From assembly GCF_008831285.2 (NCBI RefSeq), contig NC_045143.1, positions 24,618,302 through 24,682,301 on the forward strand: 64,000 nt of DNA, read 5' to 3'. The notes below the pieces were generated by a model. That model was not told where the DNA came from. It saw only the letters and a list, made by a program, of their open reading frames with translations, and ran no database searches. The position numbers and the translations under genes are program-made. Below are positions 49,658-61,198 of the stretch, piece by piece. The stretch's first letter is position 1; each line of letters begins with the position of its first letter. The DNA is from Nymphaea colorata (Eukaryota > Streptophyta > Magnoliopsida > Nymphaeales > Nymphaeaceae).

Positions 49658-52600
49658 GTATGTCAAGATATTTTTTTTTCTACCTTTATTCTTAATTTCT
49701 GTCTGACAGCTGCCTCGTAGCGAGCGAGTGTTCACAAACGGATTCTGTTAATTGAGCAAGCACTGTTTAGAATAATAATTTCAAGAATATGGACATTATC
49801 AAAACTTGACACATATTGACAACTTATCGTTGACGTCATCAGCATTGTCGTCACTGTAAATGTTGACGGTCTTGCAGCTGTTTATTCACCTTAATGGAAG
49901 TCTTTGACCAAGAAAATGCTGAAGGAAAGAAAGCTCTACGTGCTATTTTGACTAAATCATGAGAAAAAGATTTAACTTCCTAAATGAAGTAGAACCTAAG
50001 ATAGTGGCCAGAAAATTGAACTAAATCTGTGGAAGGTGGTTTTAGATAAGATATTGAGAAAGACAGCTGAAGTAACAAGATATTAAAAAGATGATGGAAG
50101 GCAAAAAGGAAAAAGTTAAAATTGTGAGAAACTTTATCATATGTTGAAGCAGGTTCTTAATGAAATTCTTCATGGTTTAGCTTTTAGGGAACTAATTATG
50201 TATTGAAAAATAGTTAAGATTTGTGTCACAAAGAATATTATTTTAATAGAAGTTTTAGGAATAGGCAGACACAATTACCAAAAACTCCAGTAGTGAGTTT
50301 TGATTTACGTCTGATGACCACCAAATTAGCACCTTAAGTTATTTGTTGACCATGCGGTATTATTACATGCGGGAATTCAAACCTATTGGATGTTGGACGA
50401 TGCCAAATTGCCAAAAAATAAAAATTTGTAGTTAAAAACAGCCACCACAGGAGCATAAGCAATGGTTTATAGTCTCGCAACAGTTTATGATGCTTATCAA
50501 TGGTTTGTTGTGCTTCTAGATAGATTTGAGTTCTCATATATATGAACAGTCAATTCTGTTGTGTGATGGGTAGTCACCAAATGGACAAAATTTAAAATTC
50601 GACGCTAACAAGACCATAAATGTCATTAAAGCCAATGTAAACAATCATTACATCACAAATCATGGCTAATAGCATTTCATTGGTTGTTTTCTTGTGACAG
50701 ATTTTAAAATTTTAGCCGTTGAAAACATGGGCACACGGCAGTGTTGAACTCTTATGGGGAGAGAGAGAGAGAGAGACTGGTAGGTGTTAGAAACTCAGAT
50801 CATAGATGAATAAGGAACAATTATAGCCATTTCTATTTGTCAATCGACGATTGAGACAAAAACAAGAAAACGAAGGTGTGGACTAACACTAGATGACAAA
50901 AAAAAACCCCACCACCTTTTTCTCTCTATGGATTTGTAAAAGATTGAGGGTGAGAATTGTTCATTATCTTCTAGCATTCAGCTGTCTAATATTAAATGTG
51001 TGTGTGTGTGTATATATATACACACACAATATCATGTAAACAATAAAGTGGAGTAAATCTAATTTCAAGTCTTAAAGAAATCAATCTGAAGTGAATCTGG
51101 TTTCAAATAAAGAAGGGAAAAGTTTTAGAAAAAAAAGTTGAAATCCTACGCCGCAGAAAAAAATTGACATAAACCATACATTTGTGATTTGATAAAAGAC
51201 AATTACAGAAGGAACTGAAAAGACGAGACTGATATGAGGTCCACTGACTTGAGAAAAACTTGTCACTGTTTCTCAAGGCTTCATGGTTGCCATAAATAAG
51301 GACAAATATCTATGCACAAAAGCCATAGTTCATGTATCTTACGTCAAAAATCCGTTTTAAGTCCTATAATGTACGTAGGGGAGAAAGGAAATAATCTCTT
51401 TTTAGAGAAAGGAAATAATCTCTTTTTATAAGTCCTATAATGTAGGGGACAAAGGAAATAATCTCTTTTTGGAAAAAGGAAATAATCTCTTTTTATGTGA
51501 AGTTCTTCTTCTGCAAGATAAGTGTAAAACAAAGGGAATGCGGCAACCAATTTCAAATCTAGATTCATTTTGCACTAAAATTTTGAAAGAACTTAAATTT
51601 GTAGCATTAATGTTTTGAAATGGTTTACACGCAATGGTTTTCCACTAGTGACATGTTCAAAATGAGTATAATATTATTTCTTTTACTCATATAGTTGGCT
51701 TCCAATTATTTAACATCTTAAATTAGGTCATGTAATTTTTAGTAGCATCCATAATATGGATAAACTTGGTTTGCTTGTTGTATTAAACTTGATGATAATC
51801 TTAAATGCAAACTTGCATATATACTTAATTTCTTTTCTTTAGGGTAAAATGAATGGTAAAATTGCACGAACTAGTTCACTACTATATAGACTACATTTAC
51901 TCTTCCATTGGTAGCAGAAATGTTATGATTTTTATACAAGGTTATATAAAATTTTGTTATGTTGATATAATGAATTACAAGCATGAAGTGTTACTATAAT
52001 TGTTTTTTTACCCATATCATAGTCTAAGAAAACACGTTTTTTTAAAAAAAGGGGAAAAAAACGATAAATTAAATGGCCATTTAAAACTTAAAAAAAACGT
52101 TAAAAACAAAAAAACACTTTTTAATGTGTTTTTTTTTATATTTTTCAGTTTTTTTAATGCCAATAGATTTTTTTTATTTTTTATTTTTATTTGTTGCAAA
52201 TTTACTTATTTTGTGATGTTTGTGTTATTAGTTTCTCACTTCTTTTATTTTCTCCCCATTTTTAGTTTTTTTTTTTCAATTTTAAAAATTTATCGTATTT
52301 TTCTTTTTTTTAAGCTCACCGTATTATACAAAAAAAAAAACCTCGCCGTTTAAAACTCCAAGGCGTTATTTGTGACTCTGTTCCATATAAAGCACAACGT
52401 AGATCTAAAACACAAATAGTAAGTTGATGACTGATCAATGGGGGAAATATTTTGCTAATGAATTTAACGTAGACCGAATATTTTGTCAAATTAATGGTGC
52501 AAAAACTCTACAATTGAATGAAGTAGTTGAAAGGAAAAGTAAAACTTTTGTATACATGAATGACATGTTTTAAAGACCGGACCACATGCCAATTTTTGGG

Positions 52601-53816
52601 GAGGAACTTTACGGTCTCTTATATTTTGAACGAGTATCTTATTTTAAATTTGACAAGATCCCCTTATGAATTAATGGTATAGAAGAAAACATTAGCTAAA
52701 TTGTTTTTCATATTTGAGCTGACTTATGGTATACTTCTCAAAGAAAAAAGAACAAAATTGGACTTTTAAGTTTACCTTTATAATTGGATATGCTGAACAC
52801 TTGATATTAATAATGATATAATTATAGAATCAACAATTGTTTCTTTGAACAAAGATGCTTTCTGCTCAACCATCTATACTAGAATCGGTTTTTGCAGAAG
52901 TGAATCCTGAGAAACACAATTATGTCGACAAACAAATTGGCCTAAATATGATAAACAAATTAGAAAATCAACTGACTATAGCTAAACTAATTGTAGCTGA
53001 ATTTTATATATTATTTACTGGAAGATAATCTTGTATCTCTTCAAGAAGCTATGACTTTTAGAGATATAGCCTCACAGAAAGAATTTGTGAGAACCATCCA
53101 CGGGCCCCAGCGGAAGCAAAATGTAATATATGTGTAAAAGATGAAAAAAGTCAAAAGGATTAGGGTTTCATTCCACTCCAGACCAATTACGATTGATTCA
53201 TAAACTCATATTTATAGGCTGAGTAAAGCCATGGATCTGGATCCAAATAAAAGAAAATAACAAATATATGCCCAAATAAAAACTGGATCATTTGCTTATG
53301 CTCCACTCCTACATCAGAGATAATGGTTAAAGTTTCCCAGCTAGGATCCTGGAGCTGGTTAGCCAAGACAGTTAATAAGCAAGGGTCTCCTGCCCCTAGT
53401 CAAGGTGTAGATGTAGGTAACGAGCAGGAAGAGGGGTGTTACTTGTGCCTATCATTGTGGTAGAGACAAAAAAATGCATCAACTATTGGCCACTTCTAAA
53501 ATTGCACAAAAAACCACTCGCTTTAAATTCGAAATATAACCTCAAATAGCTAAAGTTTATTGTTTAAGCTCTACAATCCATAAGGAGTCATCTATAGTTT
53601 CTTTCTAAGTGAGAGGCATAGGTGTTTCATCATACCAGCTAAAGAAAGCAAAAGCTCCTAACCCCTTGTCTCCTAAGAGTACAAGGCCTGATTTTAATTT
53701 GGTACCTTATGGTGCCGCCCCCACTATGCATCAACTGACGTGTTAGTGGGCCCATGTTATAAGGGGTTGACACCTCATGAATTCAAAACAGAAACTGGCT
53801 GCCTACTAACCCTTGT
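49658..53816. other. No recognisable gene
   Basis: AT-rich. 51377-51500 has tandem copies of a unit with GGAAATAATCTCTTTTT. 50997-51028 is a TG/TA/CA microsatellite. 52020-52340 is A/T-homopolymer rich. A 57-codon frame from 52857 is open but unassigned. 53150-53280 on the minus strand has a TATA-like CTATAAATATGAG and could be an LTR piece. Confidence 0.45.
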
Positions 53817-54010
53817 CCCAGGGGTGGAGCTAAAATTTTTTTCAAGGGCGGGCCAAACAGTACAATATCAGATCCAGGTAGGATCAAACTAAACCCAAAT
53901 CTAAAAAATACATTGCACAGATAAAATTTTTTAATTTTTTCAATGTATTTTTTTTTAGTTGGGGTGGGGCCATCGCCTAGGTGGCCCCCACCCTCCGACC
54001 CTACCTCCAA
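53817..54010. mobile_element. MITE-like GGGGCGGAGCTA family copy
   Basis: Starts CCAGGGGTGGAGCTAAAATTTTTT. AT-rich core, ending in GTGGCCCCCACCCTCC. No coding sequence. Confidence 0.5.
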
Positions 54011-55924
54011 TTGTAGCGATAGTTTTCAGACATATATAAGCCTTTTAGATTGAAGCTAGAGGTTTATTGGTGTAGACATCTTTAGTAAACTGTCTATGTA
54101 GAAAAGCATTTTGGGCGACTTAACGACGGTAACATAAGAAAAAGCAGAATTTAGCAAGCATGTGGGCCCGCCAGTCCTCCACCAGGAACTAGCAGCCCCA
54201 CCAATGTCAGTGGATGCTACCGGTGGTGTCCTTGGTTTGGCATACGTGGGAGGGATGGAGAAGATAGGTGGAATAATCCATCTATCTATGCCGCCACCGC
54301 CTGGCGCCTCACCACCATTGCATTAGAATTGTGTTCAATCACACCCACCTGATGCTTTGCAATTGAACGACAGCAATTAGATGAAACTCAAGATGGCTGG
54401 AGGATTTCAGCCTCTCTCGCTCTTGCCGTCTTTTTCCCTTGCGCAATACATATGTAGTGATTTGTAAATACCAAACCACTTGGGTAAGAAACAAAAGCCA
54501 GAGATCACTTAAATTTGTTTTCAAAATTGTTTTAAACAAAATTTGAACATCCTATTGTGTTCATAAACATCAATTTAGTACAAATTATATTTTAATTCAA
54601 ATTATTTTTGTAAAAAAATTGATTTTTCTACCATCATAATTTTGATACAATAAGAGTCGTTCAATTTTTTATTATTAAAAAAAATTACTAAAGTAACGAA
54701 ATGACTAATAATGCATGTTCTTCATCACATCACTCTTGATATTAAATCTAAAAGATTATATTACAAAAAAAAAACTCTTTAATATTTACTTTTATTGGGT
54801 CTGGTTTTTGTCTCTTAAGACAGTGGTCTGGTATTTATGAATCTCTTCTCTATCTCTAGAAAAATTGAAATCAGCCAGCTACTTTGATGATCAGATGGTT
54901 TTTTTTTTTTAATTTTACGACGCTAAAAATCATTTCAATTGGTGCATTCTATGGATAAAAACCATGGACCATCAACTGCTGTCATGGAATGCACCATTTA
55001 CTATGATTCTTAGTGTCACAAGATATAAGAAAGTCATCCAGTCATAGAAGTTGGATGGTTGATTTCAATATATGTATATATATAGTGTGCATCGCCGATA
55101 CACACCACATGGTCAGGTAGCTAATGTGGCGGCTGATACGCCTCCCTTAAAAAGTTAGCCGATATGACGCCAAATCATCTCATGTCCGCCAACGGCCCAA
55201 CACATTCTTGTATTGACTAATAACTAATTTAAAAATATTCACCCAATTCGAATTTTCAATCCTTTTAAAAGTAAAAGCATATGTTTTCAAGGTCTCCAAT
55301 ATAAGAGGACAACCAAAATTTTAAATAGTGATTTCAACATCTTATCTATGGAGAAATGCCTAGCCTTGCATATATTTTTTTAGCAGCAAAGGTTTGTTGC
55401 AGTTATATATGTCTTCACTTGCAAAGGCAATTCATAACTATAAAATCTTCATGGTGCAAATGCTCTGCCACCTTGTTCACTTAGTGGCAATCATATGTGC
55501 AGCACTGCAGATTTTCCTTGGCACAAACAGTGAGGTACTCGAGACCTTTTAACAATTTTGTCCTGGTTGGCATTCTACCATGTGCTGGTGTTTGGCTGCT
55601 GGGAGTCTGGAACTCTGTCTTCTTTGGAACACATTGCTCCAATAAAGAATGAAGCGTATTAAACACCAGAAAGAAGAAGGAGAACAACTTGTTCTCCTGT
55701 TCTAAAAGAACAAAAAATCTTCTTTCATGACCATTAATTAGCATTTGAATCCTGTTTACTTTACTAAATCTGTCCAAATGCATTTATTCTCATTGGGGAT
55801 CATATCAAGTTGATTTGTTTGTATTATATATGCAATTAGCTTTGTGAAAGCAACTATTATGGCTTTTATGGTTTAGTATCCAAAATGATTTCTATCAAGG
55901 GATAGACTGGCTCTTTTTACCTAA
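54011..55924. other. No recognisable gene
   Basis: AT-rich. A 100-codon minus-strand frame at 55783-55481 is unassigned. Confidence 0.5.
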
Positions 55925-56150
55925 ATTGAGTTTTCTTGACCACTTCAACAGTCCCCAAGGGCCAAGCCATGGTAGGCCCGCATGGGCCCTAACCCCACCT
56001 TACTTTTTTTTTAATTTACATGTAAATTCAAGAAAATTTCATTTATTCTATATAAAATTTTTGAAAATTGATAGTTCGGCCCTAGTCAAAATTTATAAAT
56101 TTTACTTCGACCCCTTCATGAAAAATTTCTAGCTCCGCCCCTGACAGGCC
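55925..56150. mobile_element. MITE-like GGGGCGGAGCTA family copy
   Basis: Ends in CTAGCTCCGCCCCTGACAGG, the complement of the family start. The core has TTTACATGTAAATT and TATATAAAATTTTTGAAAATT. The left end is decayed. Confidence 0.55.
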
Positions 56151-56251
56151 CCAACCTGATAAGGAAAAGTGAAGGATGAACTAATGTTGTAAAATTTGGA
56201 TTTGGTTGTGTGTCAAAAGCCTAACAATGTGCATATGGACATACATATCAG

Positions 56252-56550
56252 CCTTATCACATGGACACCATACCCATGTCGACACTGCTATGCCAGGAAA
56301 TCGGACACATTGCTTTTTTGAATTGTTGGTATATTTCTGTACAATAATTTTATATTTTAGAAATAGAAATAATGAATATATGTATTTGTTTGCTTAAAAT
56401 CTTATTATTGCACATAAACACCACTTCCTTCTTTCATGTATATACAAATATATACATATGCGTATGTTGTTTCTGTGCATCTAAGTTTTTCTGAAAATTT
56501 CTTGTACCAATGACTACACATATACCCATATCTGCACCCATGTGACATAG
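56252..56550. mobile_element. hAT-like MITE, family M copy with 8-bp target duplication
   Basis: Ends in GTGACATAG and begins with the decayed end CCTTATCAC. Flanking octamers are CATATCAG (56244-56251) and TATATCAG (56551-56558), 7 of 8 identical. Arms contain CCATACCCATGTCGAC and CTGCACCCATG. The core is AT-rich. Confidence 0.8.
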
Positions 56551-56689
56551 TATATCAGCTTTATCCTTTAGTCTGTATCGGCCAAAGGGCCGCATAACAA
56601 TGCGTATCAAAGATATGGGATGATATGCACCAAGTTCAAGAACACCGAAATGAGCCTAAAAAATTGGCAAGTTTTGAAGATGGCTAAGG

Positions 56690-56990
56690 CACTAGGCCGA
56701 GCCGCCGGCGAGTACTCGGTACCCGGCTCGACTCTGGTTCAGACCCAAAAAAGGGGCACGGGGCCCGCCCGGCTGGGCTCGATAAATTTTTAATATTATT
56801 TTACTAATTTATATATATAATATTTTATTATGATTAATTATATTTACATATTATTTTATTAAAAAATATTTTTTAAATTTAATTGGGCCGAGCCAAGGGC
56901 AAGCTCGAGTTCGGGTTTTAATGGTTGGGATGGGCCTGGGTCGGAGTTTCAGGTGTTAGGCAGGCCCAATGCCGAGGCTTAAAGTTGAGA
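56690..56990. mobile_element. GC-armed fold-back repeat (GGCCCGG family), inverted copy
   Basis: Arms GGCCGAGCCGCCGG and CAGGCCCAATGCCGAGGC enclose an AT core (TTTATATATATAATATTTTATTATGATTAATTAT-like). The core is the reverse complement of that at 44180-44240. Confidence 0.6.
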
Positions 56991-59029
56991 CTTTTATTAA
57001 AAAAAAGCTAAAGGGCAAAGGTACTGTAGTGGATGTTTTACATTAAGAAAGTCACCCTGATCAAAGTGCAAGTAGTGGTGCTATCAATGAACAGCCCACG
57101 TGGAGGAGCAGTACAAGGTTGATGCCTTCTAAAGTGAAGGGAGAAGAGGAAGATGATAATGATGATGGCTTATTGCCTCCTTGGGAATAGAAGTGCAATT
57201 GGCCATCCTTACTTTGTGTGGTGATGTTGCAAACTAATTTCTTTTTTTTTTTTTATAGGAGATAATTCATTTTGGGGACAATTATTTGGCTTAATTGGAA
57301 AATAAGCTCCAAAATTTTTCGGTTTTGCATTTAGGAGGTCAGGCTTTTGTTAACAACTGCCAAATAAAGGTCCATTAAAGTTTAAGGTTCACCAATTAAG
57401 TTGGATGAAGTTGTAATAATCAACTTTTTCTTCCATGGAAACGAAGAAGCATGCACTATTTAGTTTGAAAAGATGGCACAGAAAATAGAAATTTTTTTAA
57501 TAATAGCAAACTTGAACCCAAAAGAAATTTGTTTGGCAATTATCAGCAAAATTTTAACGTGCTTTTTGTAATTTTTAAAATCCAGTACTGAAATTGGGTT
57601 GCCAGCTCTGCCATGGTTTTTGTAAAAAACAAACAATTTGCCACCTGGCTTAGGGGTTTCAGAATGTGCTGGCCACTCATTGCGTCATTTGGTATTTGTA
57701 AGTTTTTTTAAAAGAAAATCTAAACACAAATAGATGCAAAATGCTTACATGCCTTAATCTAGACATCCATTTTTGAATATATATATATATATATAATGGA
57801 TTCATCAATATGATTGGATGTATGAAAATTGAAAGTTTGAAGCAGACTATGTACTTGGATTAACAAAGGAGGACATGAAAATTGTGTGATCCCTATGACA
57901 TGTACAACAGTCAGGCCCCTTATCAAGTCCTGCTTGTGCACGTCATAGACAAGTCGGCCTCATGAAAGCTGGACAAAAGATGGGTGAACACATATAAATA
58001 TGGACAGAAATGTTACTAGAAGCATGTAAAAATACAAGTTTCTTCTCTAGTTTGATTCTTGTGGGCGTTATGTATATGCATTTAAGTGGTGAAATGTGAT
58101 ACCTAAGTTGAATGGTGTACTATTACTGTCGCTAACGTCAACACCACCCAAGACCTCGAAGGCTAGGGGAATAAAGAGGCATTTGTGCTTCTTTGATGAC
58201 TCTAGCTATATAAAAGCACCTAGCCATCTAACCAGGACCGTCCATTTGAAGTAATGAATGCTGAGAGAAAAACAAGGAGAAAAATGTGTAAACTAGTACC
58301 ATAAAATTAAAACATTCATCACCTTTTTTTCTTGCAATTCTATTAATCATTCATCATGATGAATCAGACAATTTTGATGTGCGTGTGTGTGCGTATACAG
58401 TGAGTGAACGATAACTGTGGTTACATAGAGTCACCCAACCATTCTAAGGAACAATGTCCATCTAAGGCAAATGTTTGGTTGAGAGAAAAACAAAGAGAAA
58501 AATGTGTAAACTAATATTAGATAACAAAAATGTCCATCACCTTTTTCTCCTTATTTTTTTCTTAACCGTCTATCATGTTGGGTTGAAGGGTGCAGATTAG
58601 ATAGCTGGGAGACTCTAAAAAACTAGAATTGTCATTCAATTTTCTTATTACCTTATATATATATATAATGTTTAAGTGTAGCCGTCGGCGAGGATGGTAG
58701 TCGGCAAAGGGCAACAGTGTAGATCCATGAAAGGTGGAGGTGTCTCCCAATTACAATGCCGCCAATGGTGGTCGATATTTTGGGTAGATAATGCACCCAA
58801 AAAGAAAAGGATTCCTCGTCCTACAACACGAATCGACATTGTCGTAAGAGATGATGGTTGGTATTCCTGTCTTGATCGTTAGGGTTAGTTATACTTCAAT
58901 CAACAACAACTTCACCTTCCATACTTGGATAATCAATGTGCTTGGATAACATGGTTTTCCCACTTAGTATTTGTTTGAGTCTCTAATCCTTCGTGGGAGG
59001 TGGTCAAGTGTTCGATGTCTAACAGTTGA
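56991..59029. other. No recognisable gene
   Basis: AT-rich with small TA runs at 57778-57796 and 58655-58670. An acidic frame ending at 57189 is discussed under rejected items. Confidence 0.45.
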
Positions 59030-59190
59030 AGCAGAGGTGGAGCTAGAATTTTTTTATCAGGGTGCCGAACTATAGTTTCAAAATTTTGGTAGAGCCGAAA
59101 TATAATTTTTAAAAAATTTTATATAGGATAAATGAGATTTTTTTACATTTACATGTAAAGGCCACCCCTCCTTGGCTCCGCCCTTGAATT
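59030..59190. mobile_element. MITE-like GGGGCGGAGCTA family copy
   Basis: Starts AGAGGTGGAGCTAGAATTTTTT and ends CCTTGGCTCCGCCCTTG, so both inverted ends are visible. The core holds TTTACATGTAAAGG. Confidence 0.6.
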
Positions 59191-59584
59191 AAAGTGATTA
59201 CCAATGTATACCGGTTCTATTATTTGTTTTCTTGCATTCTTTGATTCATTTTCTAATAAAAGTAGGAGGCAAGCCCTCTAATATGATGGTTTTCTTGGAA
59301 ATAAACTTTGTATATGGTTAATGACTTGTGTGACAAGTTTGAGCACTTCAATCAATTTGCCTTATAATTCATCAGCTATCATACTCAAGGTTTTTTTCCA
59401 AAAGGGTGATGATAGTTTGAACTTTAAATTTGAAAAGTAATTTTGTATATAAATCATTAGTTCATGTATAACACATAGTTTTGGTACTTATTTAATCTAC
59501 ATAAATGCAGGTGTACTAGCGCCTATAATCTTGACAAATGAAGTTTTAAGTTTTATGCACAATTAACATCTCGTGCTCTCTTTT

Positions 59585-59646
<62 letters not shown>

Positions 59647-60287
59647 AGTGAGAAGAGAGAGAGACACACACAAAAATGTGAATTCCTTCAGCGTTATGAG
59701 AGGTTGGATGGCTAGCGTGCGCACACACACACACACACACACAGATATATATATATGTTTACATGTAATGAAAGATGCCGACAAAGTACCTCCAATGACA
59801 GTGCTGCAATGGTGTTAACTCAATATGCAGAGAGAACAGATGTATTAATTGGTGCCATACAAAGTTTTTTTTTTTTTGTTTCCTTTCAATCTTCCCCGAC
59901 CCATCATTCTCTCCTTGTCGTCGTCCCGTAGGTCCCGTGAGGAGTTGAGCTTCCATATTTCTTTGATCGACAACTAGAAATCGTAGTCTGCAGATAGCAA
60001 TTGCCGCTATGGTCATCAATACAAATGCCAAAAGGGACCAAATCCTCATTGGTCATCATAAAATAATCAATCAATAGTGAAAGTCATCGCTCAAAGGTTT
60101 ACAAACTATCATTTTGAAATTATCATTAATAGTTAATAATTGTTTTTGTTTGTTAATAGAATATTATCTTTATATACTTTTTGAAAAAAAATAATGAAGT
60201 TGTCTTAGTTGCGTATGGCTCGAGAAATTTGGGTTGAAGTCAAAGAATCGATTCAAAGTGTTGACGTGGGTCGAGTCCTGGATCTTT
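59191..60287. other. No recognisable gene; compound microsatellites
   Basis: (CT)n(TA)n at 59579-59644 and (CA)n(TA)n at 59719-59757. A 96-codon minus-strand frame at 60049-59759 is unassigned. Confidence 0.5.
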
Positions 60288-60385
60288 GACCGCGTTTGGT
60301 TTAAATTTGTTATACTGAGTGGGCATTGAGCTATATTGAGTGGGCATTGAGCTATACTGAGTCAATTTCAAAAGCAAACGCGGCC
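60288..60385. mobile_element. Very short MITE-like fold-back (98 bp)
   Basis: GACCGCGTTTG at the left and CAAACGCGGCC at the right are inverted with one mismatch. Between them TTGAGTGGGCATTGAGCTATA occurs in two tandem copies. Flanking triplets are TTT and TTA, so a 3-bp target duplication is possible but not shown. Confidence 0.5.
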
Positions 60386-60635
60386 TTAACCAAGTAATAC
60401 AAAAACCCTAACTTGTGCTTTGGATGAGCTCGGTTCACTCCTATCGAGATCGGCTAAGCCCAGTCCGAACCGACTTACGAACGGCCTACATTTTAACACT
60501 TTCTTCATAAATCTGATTGAATAAAAAAATATAAGCATAAAAAATCATTGAAACCCAATGTTTAAAATTGGAATTATTACGTCAAAATCACATAAAATTC
60601 ATTTTGTGCATTTGATTTTCATAATATCAACTGTA

Positions 60636-60695
<60 letters not shown>

Positions 60696-60902
60696 GACAT
60701 ATATCACATTATTTATCATAAGAAACCACAAATTTGATTTATTGTTGTCCTATTACATTATTTTGTGAGAAACAAAGATGTATGTGACTTGCACATTGTT
60801 TAACTTTCATTTATTCACACGCATTCCTGTTTTAATATATTGTGTATATAATGTGTAAATATAGTTGTATGTATATGATATTATACTATATGACATAAAT
60901 AG

Positions 60903-60956
<54 letters not shown>

Positions 60957-61125
60957 CTGTAAGCAGAGAGAGACGCTAAGTCCTGAGTGAGTGTTCGCCT
61001 TTGCAACATTGGGTTTCATTATCCTTTGGCAATCCTTCAGTGGTATTGTGCAACCGCGGCTCCTCTTCCTGTTAATCCAAACGCCCTGTTTGTTCTCCCC
61101 TTCGCCCTTAGCCCTGTTTGCTTCA
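60386..61125. other. Leader region before the long ORF; TA microsatellites
   Basis: TA runs at 60635-60693 and 60908-60950. If the downstream ORF belongs to a caulimovirid, its promoter and RNA leader should lie here. TATA-like words are too many to choose one. Confidence 0.4.
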
Positions 61126-61184
61126 CCCCTTACTGTTTGTTTCCCCCGTTCCCCCCTTACTGTTTGTTTCCCCGTTCCCCCCTT
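61126..61184 (+). repeat. Pyrimidine-rich tandem repeat before the primer-binding site
   Basis: CCCCTTACTGTTTGTTTCCCC occurs twice in tandem, each followed by GTTCCCCCC, forming an almost pure pyrimidine block that ends at the primer-binding site. Confidence 0.85.
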
Positions 61185-61198
61185 TGGTATCAGAGCCA
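61185..61198 (+). promoter_or_regulatory. Initiator-tRNA(Met) primer-binding site
   Basis: TGGTATCAGAGCCA is a perfect match to the site complementary to the 3' end of plant initiator tRNA(Met), used to prime minus-strand DNA in caulimovirids and many plant LTR retrotransposons. Its last base is the A of the ATG of the following ORF. No LTR end (TG...CA) is apparent just upstream, which favours a pararetrovirus over an LTR element. Confidence 0.85.

Noticed and set aside
57050-57189. Acidic plus-strand frame ending EEEDDNDDGLLPPWE and a stop
   Set aside because: It looks like a protein C-terminus, and an AG acceptor could precede it, but I cannot assign it and no upstream exons are seen. Too weak for a feature.
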